64,000 nucleotides of DNA from Thermomonas alba. Lineage in GTDB: Bacteria > Pseudomonadota > Gammaproteobacteria > Xanthomonadales > Xanthomonadaceae. The stretch lies in NCBI RefSeq assembly GCF_022419205.1, contig NZ_JAJOZU010000003.1, forward strand, positions 248,001 to 312,000, given 5' to 3'. The translations under genes were made by a program, and so were the position numbers. The notes beneath the pieces were generated by a model. The model did no database searches and had not been told where the DNA came from. It saw nothing but the letters and a program-made list of their open reading frames with translations. Of this stretch, positions 24,912-33,135 are shown piece after piece (position 1 is the first letter of the stretch; every line of letters begins with the position of its first letter).

Positions 24912-26219
24912 TCAGTGGATGATGCTGAAGGTCAGGATCATTCCGAGCACTGCGGGCAGGATGTCGATCTCGCCGCCATCGTAATAGCCGTATTGCTGGC
25001 GACCGTAGTAGCCATCGCGGTAACCGCGCTCGAAGCCCTGTCGGAAGTAGTAGCGGTAGGCGTCGAAGCTGACGTAGTAGCCGGGATAGCCGTAGCTGCC
25101 ATCGATCCACGCGTAGTTGCCGCGGTAGTCGAACCGCCAGCGGTCGTAGCGGTCGGCACGGCCGGCATACCAACCCTCGCGGTAGCCATCGCGCACCGCT
25201 TGGCGTAGCAGCGCGATGCCGTAGCCATTGGTCAGATACCAGCGGCCAGCGAAGCCGTAGCGGTAGCTGTAGGGCGTGTAGAAGAACGGATCGTTGTAGT
25301 AGTCGAAGCGGTACGCATTCCAGCGCGCCTGTGCGTCCAGCCAGCGCCGCCAGTAATCCTGCTGATAGCGGTACTGGGCATGACGGCGCTCGCGTTCCAG
25401 CCGGTCGCGCTGGCGCTCGTAGTCGGCGCGACGGCGCGCTTCTTCCAGCTGCCACTGCGCCTGCTGCCGGCGCTGCTCCTCGATCCGGCGCTGGCGCTCG
25501 GCATCCGGAATGCGGCCGGGGCGGTCATCGTCGCGGTCGCCGGGCCAGCCGGGACGTCCGGGCGGGCCCTGCTCGTTGCGACGCGCCTGCGCCTCGCGCT
25601 CCAGGCCCTGCTGGATCGCCCAGTCCTGTGGGCTGCGCGGGGCCTGCGCCGGGCGGTTGCCGTCGTTGCGCCGCTGCGGGTCGGCCATGCGCTGGTCCTC
25701 GGCGCGCTGGCGCTGCTGCTCGCGCTGCATGTCCAGCCGCTGCTGGTCGGCGACGCGCTGGTCTTCGAAACGCTGGCGCTGCTGCTCGCGCTGCATGTCC
25801 AGCCGCTGCTGGTCGGCGATGCGCTGGTCTTCGAAATGCTGGCGCTGCTGCTCGCGCTGCATCTGCTGGCGGGCCAGCTCGCCCCAGTTCTCCTGGCGCT
25901 GCGCGTCCTGGCTGCGCGGCAGGCGCATCTCGGGGGCCGTCTGACCGGGGTTGAACGGCGAGCGCTCGATGCGTGCCGCCGGCGGTTCGATCGGCGCCGG
26001 GCGCGGGAAATCGTTGCCACGCATGGCCGGGGCCGCAGCCGGCTGACGGATTTCTGGCGCGGGTGGCAGATTGGGTCGCGCACGCTCGCCTTGGCGCAGC
26101 CAGCGGTCTTCGCGGCGGTCGCCTTCATCCTGGGCCGCGGCGGGCAGTGATACGCCCAGTGCCAGCGCGCAGCCCAGCACGGCCAGAGCCAGTGGACGGA
26201 AAGCGGGAATGCGGTTCAT
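24912..26219 (-). CDS. Secreted Q/R-rich, Y/G-rich repeat protein, unrecognised
   Basis: I do not recognise this 435-residue protein. It starts with a clear signal peptide (MNRIPAFRPLALAVLGCALALG, cleavage probably after LPAAAQ). Then come a Pro/Arg-rich part, a Gln/Arg-rich coiled-coil-like part (about 115-190) with nearly three copies of the 22-residue unit QQRLDMQREQQRQRFEDQR plus VAD, a second charged helix (about 240-305), and a Tyr/Gly/Arg-rich part (about 310-415) with spaced G-aromatic steps such as GFERGYRDGYYGR. It ends in a hydrophobic tail (ILPAVLGMILTFSIIH). I start it at ATG 26219 because the signal peptide begins there; upstream in-frame sequence is not protein-like. A surface or envelope structural role is possible but unproven. 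Confidence 0.75.
   Translation of the reverse strand: MNRIPAFRPLALAVLGCALALGVSLPAAAQDEGDRREDRWLRQGERARPNLPPAPEIRQPAAAPAMRGNDFPRPAPIEPPAARIERSPFNPGQTAPEMRLPRSQDAQRQENWGELARQQMQREQQRQHFEDQRIADQQRLDMQREQQRQRFEDQRVADQQRLDMQREQQRQRAEDQRMADPQRRNDGNRPAQAPRSPQDWAIQQGLEREAQARRNEQGPPGRPGWPGDRDDDRPGRIPDAERQRRIEEQRRQQAQWQLEEARRRADYERQRDRLERERRHAQYRYQQDYWRRWLDAQARWNAYRFDYYNDPFFYTPYSYRYGFAGRWYLTNGYGIALLRQAVRDGYREGWYAGRADRYDRWRFDYRGNYAWIDGSYGYPGYYVSFDAYRYYFRQGFERGYRDGYYGRQQYGYYDGGEIDILPAVLGMILTFSIIH
25681..25870 (-). repeat. 66-bp tandem repeat inside the secreted repeat gene
   Basis: About 2.9 copies of a 66-base unit, in phase with the codons; the element GGTCGG recurs at 25745 and 25811, and a diverged copy begins at 25681. 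Each unit encodes a 22-residue Gln/Arg-rich segment. The near-identity of neighbouring units suggests recent expansion and possible copy-number variation. Confidence 0.8.
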
Positions 26220-26437
26220 GGCGGGTGTCTCCCCGGGCGCGACCCATTCGCGCCCTTGCCGGCAGTAGGCGGTTTTCGGGATGAATCGTGGCTGAGATTT
26301 CCGCGCCCCGCAAAGGGCCGCCAGTGTGCGTTCAGAATGCGTGAAGCCGGGCTTCAGACGCGGCGCATGACCAACGACAGTGACGCCATGCCGGCGATCG
26401 TGCCAAGGTGGTGGAAGTCCCTCCGGTGCCTTTCGCC

Positions 26438-28189
26438 ATGTCCGTCCGCCGCTGCCTGCTTGCCTTCGCCCTGTGCGTGCCCGCTGTCGCACTGCACGCC
26501 GAACAGCCGCCGCTGACCGCCATCACCGCCGCCACCGGCCTGCCGCGCACCCCGGAGCAGCTGGCGACCACGATCGAACTGGCCGACCTCGCGTTCAAGG
26601 TCGATCCCGCGCGCAAGTGGCTGGACGCGGACGCGCACCTCACCCTGCGTCTGTCCCGGCCGCTGCAGGCGCTGGTGGTGGACCTGGACCGCAACTACAC
26701 GGTGTCCACGGTGGAGGTGGACGGCCGCCCGGTGCGCTGGAGCAACCCCGAAGGGCGGATGCGCATCGCGCTGGAAGCGCCGCTGCCGGCCGGAGCGCGG
26801 CCGGTGCTGCATATCCGCTATGCCGGGCACCCGCACGAGGCGAAGAAGGCGCCGTGGGACGGCGGCATCGTCTGGGCCACCGCGCCGACCGGGGAGCCGT
26901 GGGTGGCCACCGCGGTGCAGGGCGAGGGCTGCGACCTCCTGTGGCCGTGCATCGACCACCCGCTGGCCAAGCCGGAGCGGGTGGTGCAGCACATCACGGT
27001 GCCGGCGCCGCTGGTGGCGGCCAGCAACGGCGTGCAGACCGGGATGGAGGAGAAGGACGGCTGGCGCACCTACCACTGGAGCGCGCGCCAGCCGGCCACC
27101 TACGCGATCGCGCTCAACATCGGTCCATACGAGTTGCTGCAGGCCGATTACAAATCCCGCTACGGCAACACCATCCCGCTGCGCTTCTGGTACCTCAAGG
27201 GCCGCCGCGCGCAGGCCGAGGGCCTGTTTTCGCAATTCGCGCCGATGCTGGAGTTCTTCGAGGAGATGATCGGACCGTACCCGTTCGGCGACGAGAAGAT
27301 GGGGGTGGTGGAAACCCCGCACCTGGGCATGGAGCACCAGACCATCAATGCCTATGGGAACGACTACCGCAAGGCCGAGACCGGCTACGACTGGCTGCTG
27401 CAGCACGAGTTCGCGCACGAGTGGTTCGGCAACCAGCTGACCAACACCGACTGGGACGACTTCTGGCTGCACGAGGGGTTCGCCACCTACATGCAGCCGC
27501 TGTACCTGCAGTGGCTGCGCGGCGACATGGAGTACTACGCCGCGCTGATGAAGATGCGCTCGGTGCTGATGCTGAAGCACCCGGTGGTGGCCGGCCGCCC
27601 GATGCTGGAGAAGGACGTCTCGGATGCCAGCCGCGGCCCGGGCAACGACGTGTACTACAAGGGCGCGCTGATGCTGCACACCCTGCGCGGGCTGATCGGC
27701 GACGACGCCTTCTTCCGCAGCATCCGCGAGTTGGTGTACGGCAGTGATGATCCCCGGCCCGGGCAGTTCCAGCCGCGCCAGGCCTCGACCGATGATTTCG
27801 TGGCGATCGTCAACCGCGTCACCGGGCGCGACTACCGCTGGTTCTTCGATGCCTACCTGCGCACGGTGCAGCTGCCGGCGCTGCTGGCCGAGCGTGACGG
27901 CGGCATGCTGCGCCTGCGCTGGCAGGTGGAGGGCGGGCGGCCGTTCCCGATGCCGGTGCAGGTGCGGATCGGCCGCCGCGTGGTCGAGGTGCCGATGACC
28001 GGCGGGCAGGGCGCGGTTCCGATCGCGGCGGACGAGAGCTACACCCTGGATCCGCATTCGAAGGTGCTGCGCGACCTGCCGTACATGGCCGAGTTCCAGC
28101 AGGACCAGGCCGAGCGCGCGCGCGCCGCGGCGGAGGCGGCCAAGGCGGCGAAAGCGGCAACGGACAGCGCGGCGACGGAAAAACGCTGA
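26438..28189 (+). CDS. M1 family zinc metallopeptidase, exported
   Basis: Predicted periplasmic or secreted aminopeptidase. The 583-residue product begins with a signal peptide (MSVRRCLLAFALCVPAVALHA) and contains the M1 zinc site HEFAHEWFGN (His323, Glu324, His327) with the third ligand Glu346 in LHEGFATYM, at the usual HExxH-x18-E spacing. The position of the exopeptidase GAMEN motif is occupied by GMEH (in HLGMEHQTINAYG), a variant that may alter amino-terminal recognition. The C-terminus is a charged Ala/Lys-rich tail. I chose the internal ATG at 26438 because the signal peptide begins there, although a GTG 30 bases upstream is in frame. Confidence 0.88.
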   Translation: MSVRRCLLAFALCVPAVALHAEQPPLTAITAATGLPRTPEQLATTIELADLAFKVDPARKWLDADAHLTLRLSRPLQALVVDLDRNYTVSTVEVDGRPVRWSNPEGRMRIALEAPLPAGARPVLHIRYAGHPHEAKKAPWDGGIVWATAPTGEPWVATAVQGEGCDLLWPCIDHPLAKPERVVQHITVPAPLVAASNGVQTGMEEKDGWRTYHWSARQPATYAIALNIGPYELLQADYKSRYGNTIPLRFWYLKGRRAQAEGLFSQFAPMLEFFEEMIGPYPFGDEKMGVVETPHLGMEHQTINAYGNDYRKAETGYDWLLQHEFAHEWFGNQLTNTDWDDFWLHEGFATYMQPLYLQWLRGDMEYYAALMKMRSVLMLKHPVVAGRPMLEKDVSDASRGPGNDVYYKGALMLHTLRGLIGDDAFFRSIRELVYGSDDPRPGQFQPRQASTDDFVAIVNRVTGRDYRWFFDAYLRTVQLPALLAERDGGMLRLRWQVEGGRPFPMPVQVRIGRRVVEVPMTGGQGAVPIAADESYTLDPHSKVLRDLPYMAEFQQDQAERARAAAEAAKAAKAATDSAATEKR

Positions 28190-28210
28190 AGGCGGTCGTG
28201 CCGGGATGGC

Positions 28211-29467
28211 TCAGGCGTGCGCCAGCAGCCAGCGCGCCGCGCCCGCGCCGGCGAGGCGGCCGCTGGCGAAGCAGGCGGTGAGCAGGTAGCCGCCGGTCGG
28301 GGCTTCCCAGTCCAGCATCTCGCCGGCGCAGAACACGCCCGGCAGGCCGCGCAGCATCAATTGCCCGTCGAGATCCTCCAGCCGCACCCCGCCGGCGCTG
28401 GAGATCGCCTCGGCCAGCGGGCGCGGGGCGCGCAGGCGCAGCGGCAGCCGTTTCAGGCAGGCCGCGATGCGGGCCATGTCCGGCGGCCCGTCCTGCGCCG
28501 CCGGCGGGCCCAGCACTTCGAACAGCAGCGCGCATTTGGCGGCGTCCAGCGCGGCCTGGCGGCGCAGGTGTTCGCCCAGGCTGCGGCCCTTGCGCGGTTT
28601 GCCCAGGTCGGCCGCCAGGCGCGCCTGGTCGCGGCCGGGCACCAGGTCCAGGTGCAGCAGCGCGCTGCCGCCGCGGGCGATGGCATCGCGCAGGTCGGCG
28701 CCGATCGCATACACCAGGCTGCCCTCGATCCCGGTCGCGGTGAGCACGCATTCGCCCTGCAGCGCCCGCGCATGGCCTTCGGCATCGCGCCAGTGCGCAA
28801 CCACCGGCTTCAGCGGGGCGCCGGCGAAACGGCTGGCCAGGTGCGGGCTCCAGCCGATGTCGAAGCCGCAGTTGGCCGGACGCAGCGGCGCGATGGCGAC
28901 GCCGCGCGCTTGCAGGGTGTCGATCCAGCCGCCGTCGGAGCCCAGCTGCGGCCAGCTGCCGCCGCCGAGGGCGAGCACGACGGCTTGCGCCTGCACGCGA
29001 CGTTCGCCCGCGGGCGTGGTGAAGCGCAGCGCGCCGTCCTCGGTCCAGCCCAGCCACTGGTGACGCACATGGAACTGCACGCCAGCCTCGCGCAGGCGAT
29101 GCACCCAGGCGCGCAGCAGCGGCGCCGCCTTGTGGTCGCGCGGGAACACCCGGCCTGAACTGCCGACGTAAGTGTCCACGCCCAGCCCGGCGGCCCAGGC
29201 GCGCAGGGCGTCGGCGTCGAAGCCGTCCAGCCAGCGTGCGACCGCTGCCGCGCGCTCGCGGTAGCGGGCGTCGAAACCCGGCCGCGGCTCGGAATGGGTG
29301 AGGTTCAGGCCGCCCTTGCCCGCGATCAGGAACTTGCGCCCCACCGAGCCTTTGGCCTCGAACAGGTGCACCTCGACGCCGGCCGCGCGTGCGGTTTCGG
29401 CCGCCATCAGGCCGGCGGGGCCGCCGCCGATCACGGCGAGCAGTGGGGATGAATCGCGCGTATGCAT
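28211..29467 (-). CDS. NAD(P)/FAD-dependent oxidoreductase, HI0933-like flavoprotein
   Basis: A 418-residue flavoprotein of the HI0933/YhiN-like group (the PP_4765-type branch by overall pattern). It starts with the FAD-binding Rossmann motif VIGGGPAGLMAAETARAAG (about residues 11-29) and carries the family signature SVGRKFLIAGKGGLNLTHSE, plus the C-terminal FAD-contact segment GVFCAGEMLDWEAPTGGY. Its substrate is unknown. The open frame extends upstream into the trhO region, but the natural start is the ATG at 29467, directly before the nucleotide-binding motif. It diverges from trhO, 78 bases away. Confidence 0.87.
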   Translation of the reverse strand: MHTRDSSPLLAVIGGGPAGLMAAETARAAGVEVHLFEAKGSVGRKFLIAGKGGLNLTHSEPRPGFDARYRERAAAVARWLDGFDADALRAWAAGLGVDTYVGSSGRVFPRDHKAAPLLRAWVHRLREAGVQFHVRHQWLGWTEDGALRFTTPAGERRVQAQAVVLALGGGSWPQLGSDGGWIDTLQARGVAIAPLRPANCGFDIGWSPHLASRFAGAPLKPVVAHWRDAEGHARALQGECVLTATGIEGSLVYAIGADLRDAIARGGSALLHLDLVPGRDQARLAADLGKPRKGRSLGEHLRRQAALDAAKCALLFEVLGPPAAQDGPPDMARIAACLKRLPLRLRAPRPLAEAISSAGGVRLEDLDGQLMLRGLPGVFCAGEMLDWEAPTGGYLLTACFASGRLAGAGAARWLLAHA

Positions 29468-29545
29468 CCGCAAAGGATGCCGCGTCCGCGGCCTGTGGGC
29501 GACTAGAATGCTCGCTTTACCGCCGAGTGTGCTGGGCTTCCTGCC

Positions 29546-30298
29546 ATGATCCTCAATATCGCCGCCTATCTGTTCGTGGCCATCGACGATGCCGACGCAT
29601 TGGCCGCACGCCTGCGCGCGCGGGCGGAGGCTGCGGCGCTGCGCGGCACGATGCTGGTCACGCCGGAAGGCCTGAACCTGTTCCTGGCCGGCGCGGAGGC
29701 GCCGCTGCGCGAGTTTCTGGCGTGGTTGCGCGCCGATCCGCGCTTTGCCGCCCTGCGTGCCAAGGAAAGCTGGAGCAAGGCGGTGCCGTTCGCGCGGCTG
29801 AAGGTCAAGCGCAAGGCGGAGATCATCACCTTTCGGCGCGAGGCGGCCTCGCCGCTGCGTGCTGGAGAGCGAGCCCCGGCGGTGGATGCGCCGACGCTGG
29901 CGCGCTGGATCGCGCAGGGCCACGACGATGCCGGGCGCCGGCTGGTGCTGCTGGACACTCGCAACCGCGAGGAGGTCGCGCACGGCACCTTTGAGGGTGC
30001 GCTGACCCTGCCGATCGACCGTTTCACCGACCTGCCGGAAGCGCTGGCCCCATACCGCGAAGCGCTGCGCGACGCGACGGTGGTGAGCTTCTGCACCGGC
30101 GGCATCCGCTGCGAGAAGGCGGCGCTGTGGATGCGCGCGGACGGGATGGACAACGTCCTGCAGCTGGACGACGGCATCCTCGGCTATTTCGAGCGCGTCG
30201 GCGGCGCTGGCTACAGCGGCCGCTGCTTCGTGTTCGACGACCGCATCGCGCTGGATCCGCAGCTGCGCCCGCTGGCCGATGCCGCGGAGGCCGCATGA
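29546..30298 (+). CDS. trhO: tRNA uridine(34) hydroxylase, rhodanese-domain (TrhO/YceA)
   Basis: Predicted oxygen-dependent hydroxylation of uridine 34 in tRNAs, the first step of 5-carboxymethoxyuridine formation. The 250-residue product has an N-terminal ferredoxin-like domain and a C-terminal rhodanese domain with the active-site loop FCTGGIRCEKAA (Cys183), preceded by LLDTRNREEVAHGTFEGA. It is shorter than E. coli YceA (350 aa) because it lacks the C-terminal cysteine-rich extension. The stop overlaps the start of a small membrane-protein gene (ATGA). Confidence 0.9.
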   Translation: MILNIAAYLFVAIDDADALAARLRARAEAAALRGTMLVTPEGLNLFLAGAEAPLREFLAWLRADPRFAALRAKESWSKAVPFARLKVKRKAEIITFRREAASPLRAGERAPAVDAPTLARWIAQGHDDAGRRLVLLDTRNREEVAHGTFEGALTLPIDRFTDLPEALAPYREALRDATVVSFCTGGIRCEKAALWMRADGMDNVLQLDDGILGYFERVGGAGYSGRCFVFDDRIALDPQLRPLADAAEAA

Positions 30299-30450
30299 CC
30301 TGGGTCGGAGTAGTTCTGCTGGTGCTGTGCGTGTGGCTGGCGCTGAAGGTCGTCGGCGTGCTGTTTAAGCTGTTGCTTTGGGCTGTGGTGATCGCGGCGC
30401 TGTGGTGGTTCATTCATCCCTATTTGGGCCTGCCGCTGCTGCCGTTTTAG
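30295..30450 (+). CDS. 51-residue membrane protein coupled to trhO
   Basis: A small hydrophobic protein, MTWVGVVLLVLCVWLALK followed by a second hydrophobic stretch and the end IHPYLGLPLLPF. It probably has two transmembrane helices (about 3-20 and 24-42) separated by a short Lys-containing turn. Its ATG overlaps the trhO stop (ATGA), which suggests translational coupling and supports it being real despite its size. No function can be assigned. About 220 bases follow before the convergent helicase gene. Confidence 0.65.
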   Translation: MTWVGVVLLVLCVWLALKVVGVLFKLLLWAVVIAALWWFIHPYLGLPLLPF

Positions 30451-30525
30451 GGGAGGTCTGAACCACGCCATCCAGGCGTTGTCAGCCCACGCCAAGTCCG
30501 ATGCCGGCTCGAACTCGGCTCACAT

Positions 30526-30650
30526 GCATCCATCACGTGCATGATGAATGCGTAGCCGGTCATCCGTGGCTGGCAGGAAACTCTTTAGGCATTCGCTCCA
30601 TCGTTCGCAGCGCGGCCGCCGGCATCCGGCGCTTGCTCCGGATGCGGCGG
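30526..30650. repeat. Two imperfect hairpins in the convergent intergenic region
   Basis: Between the small membrane protein and the helicase gene there is an inverted repeat GCAT-C-CATCA/TGATG-A-ATGC (30526-30551), and a longer stem-loop CCGCCGGCATCCGG (30616-30629) with CCGGATGCGGCGG (30638-30650), perfect but for one bulged G. Neither has a T-run. The second lies 22 bases after the helicase stop and may act as an RNA end or stability element. Confidence 0.45.
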
Positions 30651-30671
30651 GAGTAGGGCGATGGCAGTGGT

Positions 30672-32456
30672 TCAGCGCTGGCGGCGCGGCTTGAATCCAT
30701 CAGGCTGGCGCGGGCTGCGTGCGTCCGGGCGCGGCGCTCGCGCCGGGCCGAAGGCGCGCTTGCGCTTGGGCGCGTCGATGTCGGCATCCGTGGCTGGGCG
30801 CATCCGCAGCGGGCGGCCGGCCACCCGCACGGTCTGCATGTGCCGCAGCAGCGTTTCGGGCATGCCTTCCGGCAGGTCCACCAGGGTGTAGTCGTCACGG
30901 ATGTCGATGCGCCCGATGTAGCGGCTCTCCAGGTCGGCCTCGTTGGCGATGGCGCCCACGATATGGCCGGGCTGCGCGCCGTGCCGGTAGCCCACCTCGA
31001 TGCGATAGGTCTGCATCCCGACATCGGCCGGCAGTGGCGTGCGCGGGCCGCGTTCGCGCGGCTTGCGGGTTGCTCGCTCGGGTCGCGGCGGCTGCTCCTC
31101 GCGCGCGACGAAGGTCTTCTCCGGCGCCACGGGCTTGGGCAGCAGCAGCGGCGTCTTGCCCTGCACCAGCTTGGCCAGCGCGGCGGCGATCTCCACCAGC
31201 GGCACGTTCTTCTCGCGCTCGTAGCGCTCCACCAGGTCGCGGAACACCGCCAGGTCGTCGCTGGGCAGCGCCGCATCGATTCGTTCGAGAAACTTGGCCA
31301 TGCGGCGTTCGTTCACGGCCTCGACGCTAGGCAGGGCCATCGGCTCGATCTTCTGGCGGGTGGCGCGCTCGATCGCGCCGAGCATGCCGCGCTCGCGCGG
31401 GGCCACGAACAGAATGGCCTCGCCGCTGCGGCCGGCACGCCCGGTGCGGCCGATCCGGTGCACGTAGCTTTCGGTGTCGTAGGGGATGTCGTAGTTCAGC
31501 ACGTGGCTGATGCGCTCCACGTCCAGCCCACGCGCGGCCACGTCGGTGGCCACCAGCACGTCGATGTCGCCGTCCTTCAGGCGCTGGATGGTGCGCTCGC
31601 GGGTCTTCTGATCGACGTCGCCATTGATCGCAGCCGCCGAAAATCCGCGCGCGGCCAGTTTCTCGGCCAGCTCCTCGGTGCCCAGCTTGGTGCGCGCGAA
31701 GATGATCATCGCCTCGAATGGCTCGGCCTCCATGATCCGGGTCAGTGCGTCCAGCTTGTTGGTGCCGCTGACCATCCAGTAGCGCTGGCGGATGCTGGCC
31801 GCGGTGGTGGTCTGCGCCTTGATCGCGATCTCCACAGGCTCGCGTAGGTAGGTCTGGGCGATGCGCTTGATCGGCGCCGGCATGGTGGCGGAGAACAGCG
31901 CCACCTGGCGGGTCTCCGGGGTCTTCTTCAGCACCGCCTCGACGTCGTCGATGAAGCCCATGCGCAGCATTTCGTCGGCTTCGTCCAGGACCAGCATGCG
32001 CAGCTCGGACAGGTCCAGGGTGCCGCGCTCCAGGTGGTCGATCACCCGGCCCGGGGTGCCTACCACCACATGCACGCCACGACGCAGTGCGTGCAGCTGC
32101 GGGCCATAGCCCTGGCCGCCGTAGATCGGCAGCACATGAAAGCCGGGCATGTGATGTGCGTATTTCTGGAAGGCTTCCGCCACCTGGATCGCGAGTTCCC
32201 GGGTCGGCGCCAGCACCAGCACCTGCGGCTTGCCTGGAGCAGGATCCAGCCGCGCCAGCGCGGGCAGGGCGAAGGCGGCGGTCTTGCCGGTGCCGGTCTG
32301 GGCCTGACCCAGCACGTCGCGGCCTGCTAGCAGCGGCGGGATGGTGGCGGCCTGGATCGGCGAGGGTGTCTCGTAGCCGACCTCGCGCAGTGCGGCCAGC
32401 AGGGGCTCGGGCAGGCCGAGGTCGGAAAACAGGACGGGGGCGGTCTCGCCGCGCAT
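30672..32456 (-). CDS. deaD: DEAD-box ATP-dependent RNA helicase, DeaD/CsdA type
   Basis: Unwinds structured RNA, typically in ribosome assembly and mRNA decay, often needed in the cold. The 594-residue product has all the main motifs: TPSPIQAATIP (Q), AQTGTGKTA (I), PTRELA (Ia), TPGR (Ib), DEAD in VLDEADEML (II), SATMP (III), the helicase C motifs ATDVAARGLD (V) and HRIGRTGRAG (VI), and a C-terminal CsdA/DbpA-type RNA-binding domain (about 480-555) followed by a basic tail. I chose the ATG at 32456, preceded by AGAGG and next to the LFSDLGLPEPLL start typical of the family, over upstream in-frame codons. Confidence 0.95.
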   Translation of the reverse strand: MRGETAPVLFSDLGLPEPLLAALREVGYETPSPIQAATIPPLLAGRDVLGQAQTGTGKTAAFALPALARLDPAPGKPQVLVLAPTRELAIQVAEAFQKYAHHMPGFHVLPIYGGQGYGPQLHALRRGVHVVVGTPGRVIDHLERGTLDLSELRMLVLDEADEMLRMGFIDDVEAVLKKTPETRQVALFSATMPAPIKRIAQTYLREPVEIAIKAQTTTAASIRQRYWMVSGTNKLDALTRIMEAEPFEAMIIFARTKLGTEELAEKLAARGFSAAAINGDVDQKTRERTIQRLKDGDIDVLVATDVAARGLDVERISHVLNYDIPYDTESYVHRIGRTGRAGRSGEAILFVAPRERGMLGAIERATRQKIEPMALPSVEAVNERRMAKFLERIDAALPSDDLAVFRDLVERYEREKNVPLVEIAAALAKLVQGKTPLLLPKPVAPEKTFVAREEQPPRPERATRKPRERGPRTPLPADVGMQTYRIEVGYRHGAQPGHIVGAIANEADLESRYIGRIDIRDDYTLVDLPEGMPETLLRHMQTVRVAGRPLRMRPATDADIDAPKRKRAFGPARAPRPDARSPRQPDGFKPRRQR

Positions 32457-32778
32457 GGTGCCTCTGGGCGGGATCGCCGGGAGTAATAAGGATCGCTTAG
32501 TGTACGCCGTGCGCCAGCCACGGCGGATGAGGATGCGCATCCTCGGATGGCGTAGGTACAGTCTGCCGTGATCCGCTCGGTAGTTCGCCCCGGGTGTTTC
32601 GCGCCGCAAGTTGAGAACGGTTCTTGAAAAGCCTGCGAAAGCGTGAAGTGCGGGCGCAAATCGCAGCCGATCATGCGCCTTAGGTCTGGTCGTGGTCATC
32701 GGCCGCCGGTTAGAATGCGCGATCTCTGCGAGCGGCCATCATGGCCGGCAAGCCCACGAACAACCAGAAGAGGCAAGC
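32457..32778. other. Intergenic region between deaD and the nuo operon
   Basis: These 322 bases separate two divergent transcription units. They hold a perfect 16-base palindrome (32529-32544), a short palindrome AGAACGGTTCT (32614-32624), and a -10-like TAGAAT (32711-32716) that could serve nuoA about 60 bases before its start, though no good -35 is spaced from it. A TACACT on the - strand (32504-32499) is a possible -10 for deaD. I see no credible gene here. Confidence 0.5.
32529..32544. promoter_or_regulatory. Perfect 16-bp palindrome, possible operator
   Basis: GAGGATGC followed directly by its exact reverse complement GCATCCTC. It lies 73 bases upstream of the deaD start and 235 bases upstream of nuoA, next to the -10-like element proposed for deaD. 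A site of this form would suit a dimeric repressor or activator; no known consensus comes to mind. Confidence 0.4.
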
Positions 32779-33135
32779 GTGTTGGCCGAATACCTGCCCA
32801 CCCTGCTGTTTTTGATCGTCGCTGCCGGGATCGGCATCGCCCTGATCATCGCCGGCAATGTGCTCGGGCCCAAGCGTCCCGACCCCGAGAAACTGTCGCC
32901 CTATGAGTGCGGCTTCGGCGCCTTCGAGAACGCGCGCATGCCGTTCGATGTGCGCTACTACCTGGTCGCGATCCTGTTCATCGTGTTCGACCTGGAAATC
33001 GCCTTCGTCTTCCCCTGGGCCGTGGTGTTCCGCGAGCTGGGGGTGTTCGGCCTGATCGAAATGGGCGTGTTCCTCACGCTGCTGGTGATCGGCTTCGTGT
33101 ACGTGTGGAAGCGCGGCGCGCTGGAGTGGGAATGA
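32779..33135 (+). CDS. nuoA: NADH-quinone oxidoreductase subunit A
   Basis: Small membrane subunit of complex I, at the junction of the membrane and peripheral arms. The 118-residue product has three transmembrane helices and the conserved loop [25 protein letters not shown] chose the GTG at 32779 (followed by [10 protein letters not shown]), which has AGAGG 5 bases upstream and matches the start of xanthomonad NuoA as I recall it; the frame is open further upstream but without protein character. First gene of a 14-gene operon; its stop overlaps nuoB (ATGA). Confidence 0.95.
   Translation: MLAEYLPTLLFLIVAAGIGIALIIAGNVLGPKRPDPEKLSPYECGFGAFENARMPFDVRYYLVAILFIVFDLEIAFVFPWAVVFRELGVFGLIEMGVFLTLLVIGFVYVWKRGALEWE

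Noticed and set aside
25681-25870. Repeats considered as a CRISPR array
   Set aside because: Units are contiguous, in frame and coding, with no unique spacers and no cas genes.
26220-26492. 91-residue upstream extension of the secreted repeat protein
   Set aside because: It covers the divergent M1 peptidase start and would bury the clear signal peptide internally.
29468-29983. Extension of the HI0933-like flavoprotein frame
   Set aside because: It is antisense to trhO; the FAD motif begins directly after the ATG at 29467.
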